Source of the DNA: Geobacteraceae bacterium
GTDB taxonomy: Bacteria > Desulfobacterota > Desulfuromonadia > Geobacterales > Geobacteraceae
Assembly: GCA_009773645.1 (NCBI GenBank)
Contig: WSYB01000013.1
Coordinates: forward strand, 124,001 to 188,000
DNA: 64,000 bases
Direction: 5' to 3'
Shown here: piece by piece, positions 17,705-26,409 of the stretch
Layout: each line of letters starts with the position of its first letter
Numbering within the stretch: the first letter of the stretch is position 1
Notes under the pieces: model-generated
The model's database searches: none
What the model saw: only the letters and a program-made list of their open reading frames with translations
What the model was told of the DNA's origin: nothing
Translations under genes and position numbers: made by a program

Positions 17705-19909
17705 TCAATATCCGTCCCTCCGCCGATATCCGAGCAGCAGTGCCAACCCACCTGCCGACATAACCAAGCCCCACGGGCCGATCGCCGGGACCGGCGCCGC
17801 TGCGGTCAGAGTGAAGGTGGCCTGGACAGAATGGGGTGCCGTGACATCGGCTATCGAGTACGTGAACGTTCCGACCGGACCTTCTGCCGCCGCTACAGTC
17901 GATCCGTTATCGGTCAGTGTTACAAGCGTATAGCCCGCATCCGGCACGATGGTGAAGGTTACACTGCCTCCGTAGTTGATGGTCGAAGCGCTGGAGGTTA
18001 TGGTGCCGCCGGTTGCGTTCGTGACTGAAGTCGAGATCGAAAAGGTGGTGATGTTTGACGAACAGGATGCGGTGCTCCCGCCGTTCTGACCAATGCAGGT
18101 CCAGTCCCAGGGTCCGGCGCCGGTCACAGAGGACGCTGTCCCGGCTACGCAGAAAGTTGCAGATGGGGGGAACGGATATGAGTCGAAAGTCTGGCCATTG
18201 GCGCTGCCGCAGACGCCGTTGATGGGGAGGGCGAATGTCGCGGTTACGTTTTTCGTTGCGTCCATGGCGACCGTGCAGGCGCCGGCGCCGTTGCAGGCGC
18301 CGGACCAGCCGGTAAAAGCGGAGCCGGTTTCAGGGGTTGCGGCGAGAGTGACGTTGGTGCCGCTGGTGAAGCCGGCTAAACAGGTGGAGCCACAGACAAT
18401 GCCGACGGGAGAGGATGTGACTGTGCCGAAACCGTTGCCGGCTTTGGTGACGGTAAGGACCGGTGGAACAAGGGCGTATACCGCCTGATCTACTTGAATT
18501 CTCGGCTTGATTACGCCGTTGCGCGAATCTGTAACAGGTTTGCCGGTGTTCACCAGGGCATTCAATACGTCACTTACCGCAGCCGTCGGTTTTGCCGACT
18601 TGAGGACCGCCCAGGCGCCGGCCACATGGGGTGTCGCCATGGATGTGCCGCTTGCGGTTGCATAGAGCCCGGCCGGATATGATGATGTGATAGATGACCC
18701 CGGCGCCAGGAGATTCAGGAATGAGGCGCTGTTTGAGTAGGAGGCAACCACGTCTGCCTTGTCGGTAGCGCCGACACTGATTGCGGTTGAGATGCAGGCC
18801 GGCAGACTGATGCTATTTGTGTAACCGTCGTTGCCCGAAGCAATTACCGTGGCGATGCCGGCTGCGCGCAGGTTGTCAATGGCAGCCTTCAATGAAGGTA
18901 TGGTGGAGTCGCAATTTGAGCCGTACTGCCCGCCTCCCAGGCTCATGTTGACAGAAGCGATGTTGTATGTATTTCTCAGGTTGTAAACATATTGAAGAGC
19001 GCTGATCTGGTCGGAGATATAAGACAAAGGACATGTAGCATACGAACCACAGTTACCTGATCCGGAAAATTGAGAGAACACCTGGATGGAGATAAGGGCT
19101 GCATCCCTTGCCGCACCTGACGGGGCGCCGGTCGGGCCGTTTTTCCCCGCCGCGATACCGGCGACATGGGTCCCATGATAGCAGCCGGATGCCGTATCCG
19201 AGCAAGGCAGGCCGGAACCGGCCGCTGTCGAACCCGGGGTGCAATAGGCAATGGAATTGTCGGGAGCGTGGGCTGTCGTTGAAAAGCATCCCTCGGCCAC
19301 CACTTTCCCGCTGAGGAAGGGATGGGTTTTTTCCACACCGGTATCCAGAATGGCCACGGTCTGGCCGCTACCCGTGTAGCCGCTGAAAGAGCCGTTAACG
19401 CCTCCTGTCAGTGGAACGCTCTGGGCTAAAAGCGGCGGTACGGCAAAATCTTCCTCGATAAAGTCGATCTCCGGAGAAGCGATTAGGGTCTGCAGGTCTG
19501 TTTGATCCACTTCCAGGGCCATGAAGGGGATAAAGTCATAACGTTTGGCTGCTGCGGCCCGTTTCATGGAGACTCTGGAGAGGACAGTGTTGTGAAGCCG
19601 GGCAATTATTGACCGCTGATTGATTACGCCGACCTGGTCAAGGTCAGTTTCCAATGCAAAACCTCCCGGCAGCGAAACTGGTGCGGCAAAGCGCACAATA
19701 ACCCTTGCGGCGCCTTTTGTCTGAATCATGTTTTGGATAATCCCATGTGCGGGGATCTCCAGAAGGGGCGCTCCGGCGGGACGAGCCTGGAGCAATCCGG
19801 CAGCCATGGCCTCTGCTTCATCCAGAAAAGCCAGCAGCAGCAGCAACATCATTATCCCGAACAACAGCCACGCAAGCGGCAGACTGAATTGTATGTGTCG
19901 ATTTTTCAC
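17705..19909 (-). CDS. Secreted subtilisin-like (S8) protease with IPTL-CTERM-like sorting tail
   Basis: The 734-residue protein starts at a GTG with AAAGG 8 bases upstream; an open frame extends further but runs through a terminator, so it is excluded. A signal/anchor lies at 8-30, an inhibitor-like prodomain at about 60-160, and a peptidase S8 domain with Asp189 (AILDTG), His245 (HGTHVAG), Asn360 (ASGND) and Ser423 (GTSMATPH). Two bacterial-repeat-like beta domains follow. The C-terminus is PVPAIGPWG, a hydrophobic helix and RRRDGY, a variant of the IPTLxxWG sorting signal used by exosortases. It is probably cut and attached or released at the cell surface by an exosortase, perhaps the one at 6.8 kb. 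Confidence 0.92.
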   Translation of the reverse strand: MKNRHIQFSLPLAWLLFGIMMLLLLLAFLDEAEAMAAGLLQARPAGAPLLEIPAHGIIQNMIQTKGAARVIVRFAAPVSLPGGFALETDLDQVGVINQRSIIARLHNTVLSRVSMKRAAAAKRYDFIPFMALEVDQTDLQTLIASPEIDFIEEDFAVPPLLAQSVPLTGGVNGSFSGYTGSGQTVAILDTGVEKTHPFLSGKVVAEGCFSTTAHAPDNSIAYCTPGSTAAGSGLPCSDTASGCYHGTHVAGIAAGKNGPTGAPSGAARDAALISIQVFSQFSGSGNCGSYATCPLSYISDQISALQYVYNLRNTYNIASVNMSLGGGQYGSNCDSTIPSLKAAIDNLRAAGIATVIASGNDGYTNSISLPACISTAISVGATDKADVVASYSNSASFLNLLAPGSSITSSYPAGLYATASGTSMATPHVAGAWAVLKSAKPTAAVSDVLNALVNTGKPVTDSRNGVIKPRIQVDQAVYALVPPVLTVTKAGNGFGTVTSSPVGIVCGSTCLAGFTSGTNVTLAATPETGSAFTGWSGACNGAGACTVAMDATKNVTATFALPINGVCGSANGQTFDSYPFPPSATFCVAGTASSVTGAGPWDWTCIGQNGGSTASCSSNITTFSISTSVTNATGGTITSSASTINYGGSVTFTIVPDAGYTLVTLTDNGSTVAAAEGPVGTFTYSIADVTAPHSVQATFTLTAAAPVPAIGPWGLVMSAGGLALLLGYRRRDGY

Positions 19910-19950
19910 ATTTTTTACCTTTGGGATAATGGGTATCTCCTGAAGCCCAC

Positions 19951-19988
19951 AAAAAAAACCCGCTACAAAAACTGACTCGTAGCGGGCT
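19951..19988 (-). terminator. Rho-independent terminator
   Basis: On the minus strand an 8-bp perfect stem CCCGCTAC/GTAGCGGG with a 12-base loop is followed by eight T residues. It lies after the hypothetical gene at 20072-20524 and just before the protease start, so it should end the upstream transcript and insulate the protease. Confidence 0.85.
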
Positions 19989-20071
19989 TTCTGGTTCTCC
20001 TGTTTTAGGGACAGCAAAGTACCCAGGATCGGTAATCTATCCTGCAATGAGTTATGTTCCTGCATGCACAA

Positions 20072-20524
20072 TCAGCCGGGATGAAGGCGATAATGTCCGG
20101 CCATGCTTCTATTCTCACAATCGGTGTAAAATTCTCCGCACGAAAGTATTCCTTCCACGCCATAAGAGTTATATGCAATCCTGCCGGAAATTTCTTCGCC
20201 ATGGGAATTCCAGGTTTCTTCGTACTCCTCGGTAACAACCAATTCGGCGCTTTCATCCCAGTCGCCCCAGATACTCTCGCCTCCCCTATGGATGGCCGCC
20301 ATCGATTTGTTGTGCCAGATGGTTATTGTGCCACGGATGACGTCAGTCTTATTATCGAAATAAATAACGCTGATGACGTCTCCCGCCTCGATTGCTTCCC
20401 TCTGGTCAAGGGGCACTATACCTCCGAACTTTTCAAAGTTGTATTCAGTGACGACCTCGCGCCGGAAGACATAGATAAACTGGCCGGCCGCTTGCGACGG
20501 GTCGAGGTTTTTACATGACTTCAT
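20072..20524 (-). CDS. Uncharacterised 150-residue protein
   Basis: No family is recognised. The protein has no signal peptide or membrane segment, is acidic and rich in Glu, Tyr and Trp, and has a cysteine near each end (MKSCKN and SCGEFYTDC). Beta-type patterns such as GDVISVIYFDNKTDVIRGTI suggest a small all-beta fold. A GGAAGG ribosome site lies 8-9 bases before the ATG and a strong terminator follows the stop, which supports it as a real single gene. It may share a minus-strand transcript with the two small cysteine-rich genes upstream. Confidence 0.65.
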   Translation of the reverse strand: MKSCKNLDPSQAAGQFIYVFRREVVTEYNFEKFGGIVPLDQREAIEAGDVISVIYFDNKTDVIRGTITIWHNKSMAAIHRGGESIWGDWDESAELVVTEEYEETWNSHGEEISGRIAYNSYGVEGILSCGEFYTDCENRSMAGHYRLHPG

Positions 20525-20558
20525 AATCCGTTACCTTCCAGGTGGCTCTAAAGCAAAG

Positions 20559-20741
20559 TTATTTGTTACCCATGTCATTGAATTGCACTATCAATTCCTT
20601 TACCCGGCACTCGCTGCACAAGTCGCCAAAAGGCTCGCCTGACGGCAATATCAGGCTTGAAAATTTAGATTCGGGCCAATGTGAACAGTATTTATGCCAA
20701 TGCCAGGTGTTCTTTCCTATTAATCGTCTGTATTCAGGCAT
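20559..20741 (-). CDS. Small Cys/Trp-rich protein (60 residues)
   Basis: The frame is longer, but starting at the ATG at 20741 removes an overlap with the upstream gene and uses GAGGGG just before it. The product contains NTWHWHKYCSHWP and then a CSEC knuckle (DLCSECRVKE), so two cysteine-containing clusters could bind zinc. The TWHW-x-x-x-C-x-x-WP pattern looks like a conserved small protein type of this bacterial group, from memory only. The stop of the upstream zinc-ribbon gene is 16 bases away, suggesting one operon. Confidence 0.6.
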   Translation of the reverse strand: MPEYRRLIGKNTWHWHKYCSHWPESKFSSLILPSGEPFGDLCSECRVKELIVQFNDMGNK

Positions 20742-20757
20742 TATCCCCTCACTTACA

Positions 20758-20946
20758 TTATCTGCCCAGCCCTGACGGCACAATGCCGTTGCTGTCATCA
20801 ATAATCGTATAATTAATCACACTTGTCACATCTTCACTTATCCAATAACCGCACATGTAACAAGACATCCCCTGCGTTATGTTGCCATAAATGGAGATTT
20901 TGCATTTATACAAACCTATTCTCGCATTGCATTTTGGGCAGAACAT
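20758..20946 (-). CDS. Small zinc-ribbon protein (62 residues)
   Basis: The product begins MFCPKCNARIGLYKC and has a second knuckle MSCYMCGYWI, giving two CxxC pairs that would bind one zinc ion. AAGGAGTCACC directly before the ATG is an excellent ribosome site. It heads the small minus-strand group 20072-20946. No function can be given beyond likely metal binding; it may be a regulator or a stress protein. Confidence 0.7.
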   Translation of the reverse strand: MFCPKCNARIGLYKCKISIYGNITQGMSCYMCGYWISEDVTSVINYTIIDDSNGIVPSGLGR

Positions 20947-21297
20947 GGTGACTCCTTGATATTTTGAATGTCATCGCTGCAGTATCATGTAATTGATGAT
21001 TTGATTCCCGTTCATCGAGGGGAGAGAACCCGCATTATCAAGAAAGCCCCGTCAGATTTGTATTATAGATATGAAAAGTTGATAACATGCTACAACCGGG
21101 TAAATTCTTTTTTACATCAATAAATAGTTTGCAAGGGCTTGAATTGTTACAACTGTGCAACAATTTGACTCATTTGGGGTTTTGCATTGAATATTTGAAA
21201 ATATCTGTTTAAATGTGCCATATATTGGCCATATTTGATGAAACGGCTGCTGCCATCACGTGAAGGCAAGGCATGAATAACTGTAAACGGAGGACGC
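20947..21297. other. Divergent intergenic region with an inverted repeat
   Basis: This 351-bp gap separates the divergent zinc-ribbon and HhH genes and should hold both promoters. An inverted repeat AATTGTTACA-ACTG-TGCAACAATT lies at 21142-21165 (9 of 10 positions pair) and abuts a possible -35 element TTGACT at 21165-21170, so it could be an operator for the HhH gene. The rest is AT-rich with no coding frame. Confidence 0.4.
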
Positions 21298-21822
21298 ATG
21301 AAAGGGAAAATCAGTGAACTGACAAAGCTGAAGGGAGTTGGGAAGGTTCTGGCCGGGCGCTTGACAGAGGTGGGAATCGACACCTTTGAAAAGGTCGTTG
21401 CCGCCGGTGAGGAGGGATTGAAGAGGATCAGAGGGCTCAACCCGAGAATGATCCCCTCGATCCTGGCCCAGGCCAACGATCTGGCCGGTGAGGCTGCAAA
21501 AAGCCGCGAAACGAAGATCGAAGAATTAAAGAAAAGGGCGGCTGCGCTGAAAGAGCAGGTGCAGGGAATCGCCATCGGTGTAAGAGACCGTTTCAAGGAG
21601 GAGGTTGCCGGCAAGAACGGCAGGAAGGTGGAGAAGGAGATCCTGAAAGCGGTCACATCCCTGGAAAAAGTGGAGGCAAAACTGGCCAAAAGAGTGAAGA
21701 GGGCCGGCAAGGGGTTGGCAAAGGCCGAGAAACGTCTCGCGGTGCTGGGCGACGCCGGACTCAAGGTAGTCGGCAAGGGGCTGAAAAAGGCCAGAAAGTC
21801 GTTAAAAAGGATATACGCCTAA
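21298..21822 (+). CDS. Helix-hairpin-helix protein with a basic coiled tail
   Basis: Residues 1-65 resemble the helix-hairpin-helix pairs of DNA-binding proteins (LTKLKGVGKVLAGRLTEVGI and GLKRIRGLNPRMIPSI). Residues 70-174 are helical and very lysine-rich, with a histone-like run of KKARKSLKRIYA at the end. Together these suggest a DNA- or nucleoid-binding protein. The ribosome site is GGAGGACGC. A truncated copy of the C-terminal part lies at 55871-56095, also upstream of an Mth938/RMD1 pair, so the gene belonged to the ancestral duplicated block. Confidence 0.75.
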   Translation: MKGKISELTKLKGVGKVLAGRLTEVGIDTFEKVVAAGEEGLKRIRGLNPRMIPSILAQANDLAGEAAKSRETKIEELKKRAAALKEQVQGIAIGVRDRFKEEVAGKNGRKVEKEILKAVTSLEKVEAKLAKRVKRAGKGLAKAEKRLAVLGDAGLKVVGKGLKKARKSLKRIYA

Positions 21823-21881
21823 ATGACGCCGACCTTACAACGAGGCTCCACGGGAGGCTGATCGCCGTTGGTGCCCCCTTC

Positions 21882-21908
21882 TGAGAATAATCTCAATGAG
21901 TTTTTTTA
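21882..21908 (+). terminator. Weak possible terminator after the HhH gene
   Basis: A short stem TGAGA-ATAA-TCTCA is followed, after a few bases, by seven T residues. The stem is too short for confidence. Confidence 0.25.
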
Positions 21909-22038
21909 CAGTCATAATACGGTTGCCCTGAGAGAATCAATCTCATACTCCACCCGAGGATGCTTCATAGTCTCTTTCGACTTAAGGCTTTACGATTTGT
22001 GAGCAAAAGAGTCCGCAACTATCCGGTTTGCATACATA

Positions 22039-22185
22039 AAAGCTCAAACCAACGGGACGCGGATAAAATCGAAAAAGGCGGATCAAGCGGGTATAAAACT
22101 TCATGTTCTGGCTTTGGTTTACGTTTGATCCGCCGCTACCAGATTTTTTCGCCTTTTCCGCGTTCCATCAAGGTTTTGCTTTTCC
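22039..22185. repeat. Long imperfect palindrome with repeated GCGGAT(C/A)AA units
   Basis: The gap 21823-22245 holds a large stem-loop. GACGCGGAT and GGCGGATCAA on the left pair with TTGATCCGCC (22125-22134) and CCGCGTTCC (near 22158-22166) on the right; weaker pairing extends outward to about 22039 and 22185. The frame that crosses it (21960-22241) has no family features and is probably not a gene. It resembles dispersed intergenic repeats, but only one copy is in this window. Confidence 0.5.
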
Positions 22186-22245
22186 TGTTTGGTTCCGGCT
22201 TTGCCAGCTTAGGTTTTACCGGGAAAGCTTGCATATCGTAAACCA

Positions 22246-22602
22246 TTAGCAGGTGACGTGGAAGAGGGCTATTTTATGGCCTTTTTCATGATTGAACGCA
22301 ACGATGGCGCGGGGGGTAGGCTCGGCGAGAACTGCGCAACCTTTGCGGGCAAAGAATTCCGCCGCTTCCGGTGAAAGACGCAGGTTGCCGTCCTGGCCGG
22401 TTCCCACGATCAGCAAGTTGCTCCCTTTCTCGTAGATGAAGTCCGCCTCCTCCATGGATACGATGTGTGAAGTTCCATAATGTTTTTTCGACAGCTTTTT
22501 CTTCCGCTTCCTGATCTTCCCCGATAACCGGATGAGGACGTCGTAGGGATAGGTTTCGCCGTCGATGGTGATGCTGCCGAATTCGGTGTCGTCGATTTTC
22601 AT
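22246..22602 (-). CDS. Mth938-like (DUF498) domain protein, copy A
   Basis: The 118-residue protein matches the small Mth938/NDUFAF3-like fold: FGSITIDGETYPYDVLIRL at the start, LLIVGTGQDGNLRLSPEA in the middle and a C-terminal AIVAFNHEKGHKIALFHVTC. In mitochondria NDUFAF3 helps assemble complex I; the bacterial role is unknown. GGGAGGCTGACC precedes the ATG. It follows the RMD1-family gene by 28 bases, so they are one operon. Copy B at 59987-60343 differs at 7 of 118 positions. A TAA stop is used here and TGA in copy B. Confidence 0.85.
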   Translation of the reverse strand: MKIDDTEFGSITIDGETYPYDVLIRLSGKIRKRKKKLSKKHYGTSHIVSMEEADFIYEKGSNLLIVGTGQDGNLRLSPEAAEFFARKGCAVLAEPTPRAIVAFNHEKGHKIALFHVTC

Positions 22603-23631
22603 GGTCAGCCTCCCGTGTTCTGCGGCAGCTTTACATCATCTCGAAGAGATAGATGACGATCTCGATGAAAATGAGGGCGATGATGATCCACTCCAGCCGG
22701 GATGCCCTTCTGGCGTGGCTCAGACTTGTGAATACCCCGGTGATGTCCATGAGGGTTTCCGATTTGTGCTTGATCTCCTGGTAGCGCTGGTTGAGTTCGA
22801 AAAGGTTGTCCATGGTCATGTAGAGGCGGTCGGCCTCCTGATTTTCCCAGGTGATCTCCGGTTTATCGAGTACCATGATGTAGGCAATGGAGCGGTATTT
22901 GAAGTTAAGAATCTTCGAGGCGAGGTTTGCGAGCCTTTTGTCGGGTATGCTCAGCTTCCCCTGATCGAGAAGCGCTATCACCCCTTCCATCTCGTCGAGC
23001 ACCATGTCCACCTGTTCTTCGATCCGTTCCAGCGCCACCGATTTGGCGATGACGAAGGCGATGATGTCGATGAAAGCACGGTTATAGCGCGGCATGACGG
23101 CGTAATCATTGGTGATGGCAAGCTTTCCCCCTTCTTCGATCCGCAGGGAGTAATGATCCTGGTATTTGATGTTCGGAAACCCCTTGAAGATGTCGGTGAT
23201 TTTTCCCATCTCCCGGGAAAATTCCCGGATGACACTATCGGTACAGTTGAGGAAAACCACCCCGCCGAAATAGTAGAGGTAGACCTGCTGCTCTTCCAAA
23301 CGATCACCCGTTAACGGCTGAAAAGTCGCTGGATTCAACAACATCGGTTCCTCCCACCGGTATTTTCGGACGATACCGATCTGGGTCCCGAGTCTGTTCA
23401 GGTCCAACTCCCCCGAGAGGGCAAAGGCTGTGAACTGATAATCGGCCATTTCCGTTTCTCCCTGCACTAAAGCTTACCCGATGCCGGACAGGGACGCAAA
23501 TCGGGAAAACAGCGCAACTTAGAACGTTACTTTCCCTCAGCCGCAAATGTTTCATAATTTTAAGATAATCGAAATAAAAACGAATAGTTTTGTCTTTAGT
23601 ATTGTCAGCAACGACAAAGTAATAAAACAGT
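22248..23631. repeat. Segmental duplication, copy A (Mth938-like plus RMD1-family genes)
   Basis: This 1384-bp stretch matches 59989-61361 almost throughout. The match begins at AGCAGGTGACGTGG at the end of the Mth938-like gene and ends at CAAAGTAATAAAACAGT upstream of the RMD1-family gene, so it includes both genes and about 180 bp of upstream DNA. Copy B lacks about 14 bp of the upstream part. The encoded proteins are about 94% identical by direct comparison. Confidence 0.95.
22631..23449 (-). CDS. RMD1/DUF155-family membrane-anchored protein, copy A
   Basis: The 272-residue protein has the RMD1/DUF155 layout: a soluble N-terminal region containing QVYLYYFGGVVFLNC and LAITNDYAVMPRYNRAF, a helical middle with DKRLANLASKILNFK, and one C-terminal membrane segment (LEWIIIALIFIEIVIYLFEM). 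Yeast RMD1 and its relatives are mitochondrial or bacterial membrane-tethered proteins of poorly known role. The start at 23449 matches copy B and has GGAGAAACGG before it. Copy B differs at 16 residues, all within the first 200; the last 70 or so are identical. Confidence 0.85.
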   Translation of the reverse strand: MADYQFTAFALSGELDLNRLGTQIGIVRKYRWEEPMLLNPATFQPLTGDRLEEQQVYLYYFGGVVFLNCTDSVIREFSREMGKITDIFKGFPNIKYQDHYSLRIEEGGKLAITNDYAVMPRYNRAFIDIIAFVIAKSVALERIEEQVDMVLDEMEGVIALLDQGKLSIPDKRLANLASKILNFKYRSIAYIMVLDKPEITWENQEADRLYMTMDNLFELNQRYQEIKHKSETLMDITGVFTSLSHARRASRLEWIIIALIFIEIVIYLFEMM

Positions 23632-23645
23632 ACGGAGGGATAGCT

Positions 23646-23828
23646 ATGAACATAATGCCGATGGGAGATTATTACGTCTGGTATTGTGACTGGTGCGATT
23701 CTAAGAATCTCACGATCTGGACACGGTTTGAAAAGGGTGAGGCCTCCTGTGGCGCTTGCCACAACCGAATGAAAACGGACGGCATAGATGCGACGGAACT
23801 GGAGAACTTCGTCCCGGGAGGTTTTTAG
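23646..23828 (+). CDS. Small zinc-ribbon-like protein (60 residues)
   Basis: The ATG at 23646 follows a strong ACGGAGGG ribosome site; an upstream in-frame start has none and lies in the duplicated promoter DNA. The product has VWYCDWCDSKNLTIW and SCGACHNRMK, two CxxC pairs that could bind zinc. It begins exactly where duplication copy A ends, and copy B has no equivalent. Function unknown. Confidence 0.6.
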   Translation: MNIMPMGDYYVWYCDWCDSKNLTIWTRFEKGEASCGACHNRMKTDGIDATELENFVPGGF

Positions 23829-23985
23829 GCCCCGTTTGCCGGCAGAGCCGCATTCAAAGGGGAGTTACTCATAGGCGCCTGATGGAAATATGTCGAACTT
23901 TACATTGTAGGAAAACTGCGTCGGTAACCAAAAAGTTACATGGAATAAATATCGTTGTAATGATCTTATGGGATAAATATAAAGC

Positions 23986-26394
23986 ATGAGAACATTCAAA
24001 GCAGACCTGCACGTACATTCCAGTCATTCCAACAAACCCACCTATTGGGCGTTACGCAAGTTCAGATGCCCGGAGAGTTACACATCACCCGAATTCATCT
24101 ATAAGACGGCGAAGCAGCGGGGAATGGATTATGTGACCATTACGGACCATAACACCATTACCGGCGCTTTGGAGATAGCCCACCTCCCCGGCACCTTCAT
24201 CAGCGTCGAGGTGACCGCCTATTTCCCCGATGACGGGTGCAAGGTGCATGTGGTGGTGCTCAATATCAACGAAGGCATCTACCGGGACTTGATGGGGGTG
24301 CGGAAAAACATCCATGAGCTGGTCGCCTATCTCCGGCAAAACCGGATCGCCCATTTCATCGCCCATCCCCTCTATGCCCAGAACGAGAAACTGACCGCTG
24401 ATCATATCGAGAAGATGCTCCTTCTCTTTACCGTCTTTGAGGTAAAAAACGGTTCCAGGGCAAAACGTTACAACAGGTTCATGGAACATGTGCTTTCGTC
24501 GCTCACTCCGGAGAAGATCGAGTTTCTCTCCGACAAACACGGCATCGAACCGTATGGGGATACGCCCTGGCGCAAGGGGATGGTGGGAGGTTCCGATGAC
24601 CACAGCGGCTTTTTCATCGGCCAGACATGCACCGCTTCCTCCCACGGGGATTCGCCAACCGACTTCATAAGCTCCGTAAAAGAGCGGCACTGTTGGGCGG
24701 AAGGTGAAGATGGCGACGCCCTTACCCTTGCCCACAGCCTTTACGGCATCGGCTACAATTTTTACCGGGAGCGTTTCGGCACCAGAAAGGGACGCTCCAC
24801 CCCCTTTATAAACGCGCTCTTGAGCAGGTTTTTCGATACGGGGGAAGGTCAGCAGTCTTTTCTGGAGCGGATCAAGCTGTTTGTCAAAAAGAACCTCCCA
24901 GAATTCTATGACAGCTACGACGGCAGGACCTTCGAGGAAATCCTGGACAGAGAGGCCAAACGGCTTTTAAATGACGCCGGTTTTATGGCCAGCATCAGCG
25001 CCGAGGGGAGAAACCGGAAGATCTTCGCGGTCACAAGCTATCTGGCCAACAGGATTATCTATATCTACACCGAACGTCTCACCAGAATGAAGTTCGACAG
25101 CGGCTTTTTTGAACTGGTCCACTCGCTCTCCACCATAGGATTGGTTCATCTGCTGGTCTCCCCCTATTATGTGGCGTTTCATCATCAGCATCGCAGCAAG
25201 AACCTTTTGACTGAGCTTGAGGACAGGCTTTACCTTGAAGATGATGGGAAGAGTCAGAAGATCGCCCTTTTTACCGACACCCTCCACGAGATCAACGGGG
25301 TCGCCATCACCATCAAGCGTATGATCCAGACCGCAAAAAACCAGGGCGTTGAACTGGTGGTCATCACCTCCACACCAGCCGAGACTTCTTTCAGCGACGG
25401 GGTGATGAATTTCAAGTGCATCGGCGATTTTTCCCTCCCCGAGTATCCCGAGCTCAGACTCCACTTCCCGCCGATTCTCGACGTAATCGACTACTTCGAG
25501 CGGGAAGGATTCACCCGTATCCATGTCAGCACTCCCGGCACGTTGGGTCTTCTGGCCCTGTTCATTGCAAAGCTGATGGACGTGCCCGTTGCCGCCACCT
25601 ATCACACCGATATTCCCCAGTACGTGAAAAGCCTTACCAACGACGACTTCCTGGAAAATGCCGCCTGGCAATACATGATCTGGTTTTACAATCAGATGGC
25701 GGAAGTTACCGTGCCGTCTGCCAGCACCAGAGCTCAGCTCGTCGAGCACGGCCTCCCCGTCGAAAAGACGAAACCCTTGCCGCGCTGGGTAAACACGGAG
25801 CAGTTTTCACCCGCAAAGCGGGACCCGTCTTTCTGGGGGCAGCACGGAATGGCAGACGGGGTGAAGTTCCTCTATGTGGGACGGGTCTCAAAGGAGAAGA
25901 ATCTGGAGCTCCTGGCGGACGCCTTTGTTGAGGTGGCGGAGACAGGAAACAATTGCTGGCTGGTCATCGTCGGCGACGGGCCGTACCGCCATGAGCTGGA
26001 GCAGAAGCTCAAAGGGTACCCCGTGCTGTTCACCGGCTTTATGGAGGGAGAGGCATTGAGCAGGGTTTACGCCTCTGCCGACGTATTCGTATTCCCCAGC
26101 ACCACCGACACCTTCGGGAATGTGGTGCTTGAGGCCCAGGCGTCGGGCCTGCCGGTTATCGTCTCAGACGAGGGGGGACCTCAAGAGTTGATGATGAACG
26201 GCGAAACCGGCCTGATAACCCGGAGCGGCTCTAAAACCGCACTCTTGGAAGCGATGGCCGGCTTCACCGATGACCCGGGCAAAATCTCCATGATGGGGAG
26301 AAACGCCCGTGTTTTTACCGAAACACGGGCGATTAAATCTGACACCGCTTACAGCACCATTCTTCATACCCCGGCAAAAGCCGTAAATGACTGA
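23986..26394 (+). CDS. PHP-domain phosphoesterase fused to a family 4 glycosyltransferase
   Basis: The 802-residue protein has two enzymes in one chain. Residues 1-260 are a PHP domain with metal-binding motifs DLHVHSSHSN, TITDHNT, HFIAHPLY and GGSDDHSG. After a helical linker, residues about 415-800 form a GT4 glycosyltransferase with the N-terminal strand IALFTDTLHEINGVA, ATYHTDIPQY, FLYVGRVSKEKNLELL, VGDGPYR and the catalytic-site pattern STTDTFGNVVLEAQASGLPV. The GT part resembles those that glycosylate lipids. The PHP part could hydrolyse a phosphoester of the same product. It lies close to a secreted protein gene (next entry), with which it may act. Confidence 0.88.
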   Translation: MRTFKADLHVHSSHSNKPTYWALRKFRCPESYTSPEFIYKTAKQRGMDYVTITDHNTITGALEIAHLPGTFISVEVTAYFPDDGCKVHVVVLNINEGIYRDLMGVRKNIHELVAYLRQNRIAHFIAHPLYAQNEKLTADHIEKMLLLFTVFEVKNGSRAKRYNRFMEHVLSSLTPEKIEFLSDKHGIEPYGDTPWRKGMVGGSDDHSGFFIGQTCTASSHGDSPTDFISSVKERHCWAEGEDGDALTLAHSLYGIGYNFYRERFGTRKGRSTPFINALLSRFFDTGEGQQSFLERIKLFVKKNLPEFYDSYDGRTFEEILDREAKRLLNDAGFMASISAEGRNRKIFAVTSYLANRIIYIYTERLTRMKFDSGFFELVHSLSTIGLVHLLVSPYYVAFHHQHRSKNLLTELEDRLYLEDDGKSQKIALFTDTLHEINGVAITIKRMIQTAKNQGVELVVITSTPAETSFSDGVMNFKCIGDFSLPEYPELRLHFPPILDVIDYFEREGFTRIHVSTPGTLGLLALFIAKLMDVPVAATYHTDIPQYVKSLTNDDFLENAAWQYMIWFYNQMAEVTVPSASTRAQLVEHGLPVEKTKPLPRWVNTEQFSPAKRDPSFWGQHGMADGVKFLYVGRVSKEKNLELLADAFVEVAETGNNCWLVIVGDGPYRHELEQKLKGYPVLFTGFMEGEALSRVYASADVFVFPSTTDTFGNVVLEAQASGLPVIVSDEGGPQELMMNGETGLITRSGSKTALLEAMAGFTDDPGKISMMGRNARVFTETRAIKSDTAYSTILHTPAKAVND

Positions 26395-26409
26395 CGGCTT
26401 CATACCATA

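Noticed and set aside
17705-20071. 788-residue version of the subtilisin-like protease
   Set aside because: The extra N-terminal part runs through a strong terminator and upstream of a well-placed GTG with a ribosome site and signal segment.
19990-20080. GEMM-type (c-di-GMP/cGAMP) riboswitch, because GGGACAGCAAAG and GTAGCGGG occur close together
   Set aside because: The elements are in the wrong order and lack the conserved ACGCAAAGCC core; the GTAGCGGG belongs to a simple terminator stem.
21960-22241. 93-residue plus-strand frame after the HhH gene
   Set aside because: It spans a long palindrome, has no ribosome site and shows basic, low-complexity composition; it is probably non-coding.
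24967-25749. Long minus-strand frame opposite the PHP-GT gene
   Set aside because: It lies entirely opposite a gene with clear catalytic motifs and has no recognisable domain.
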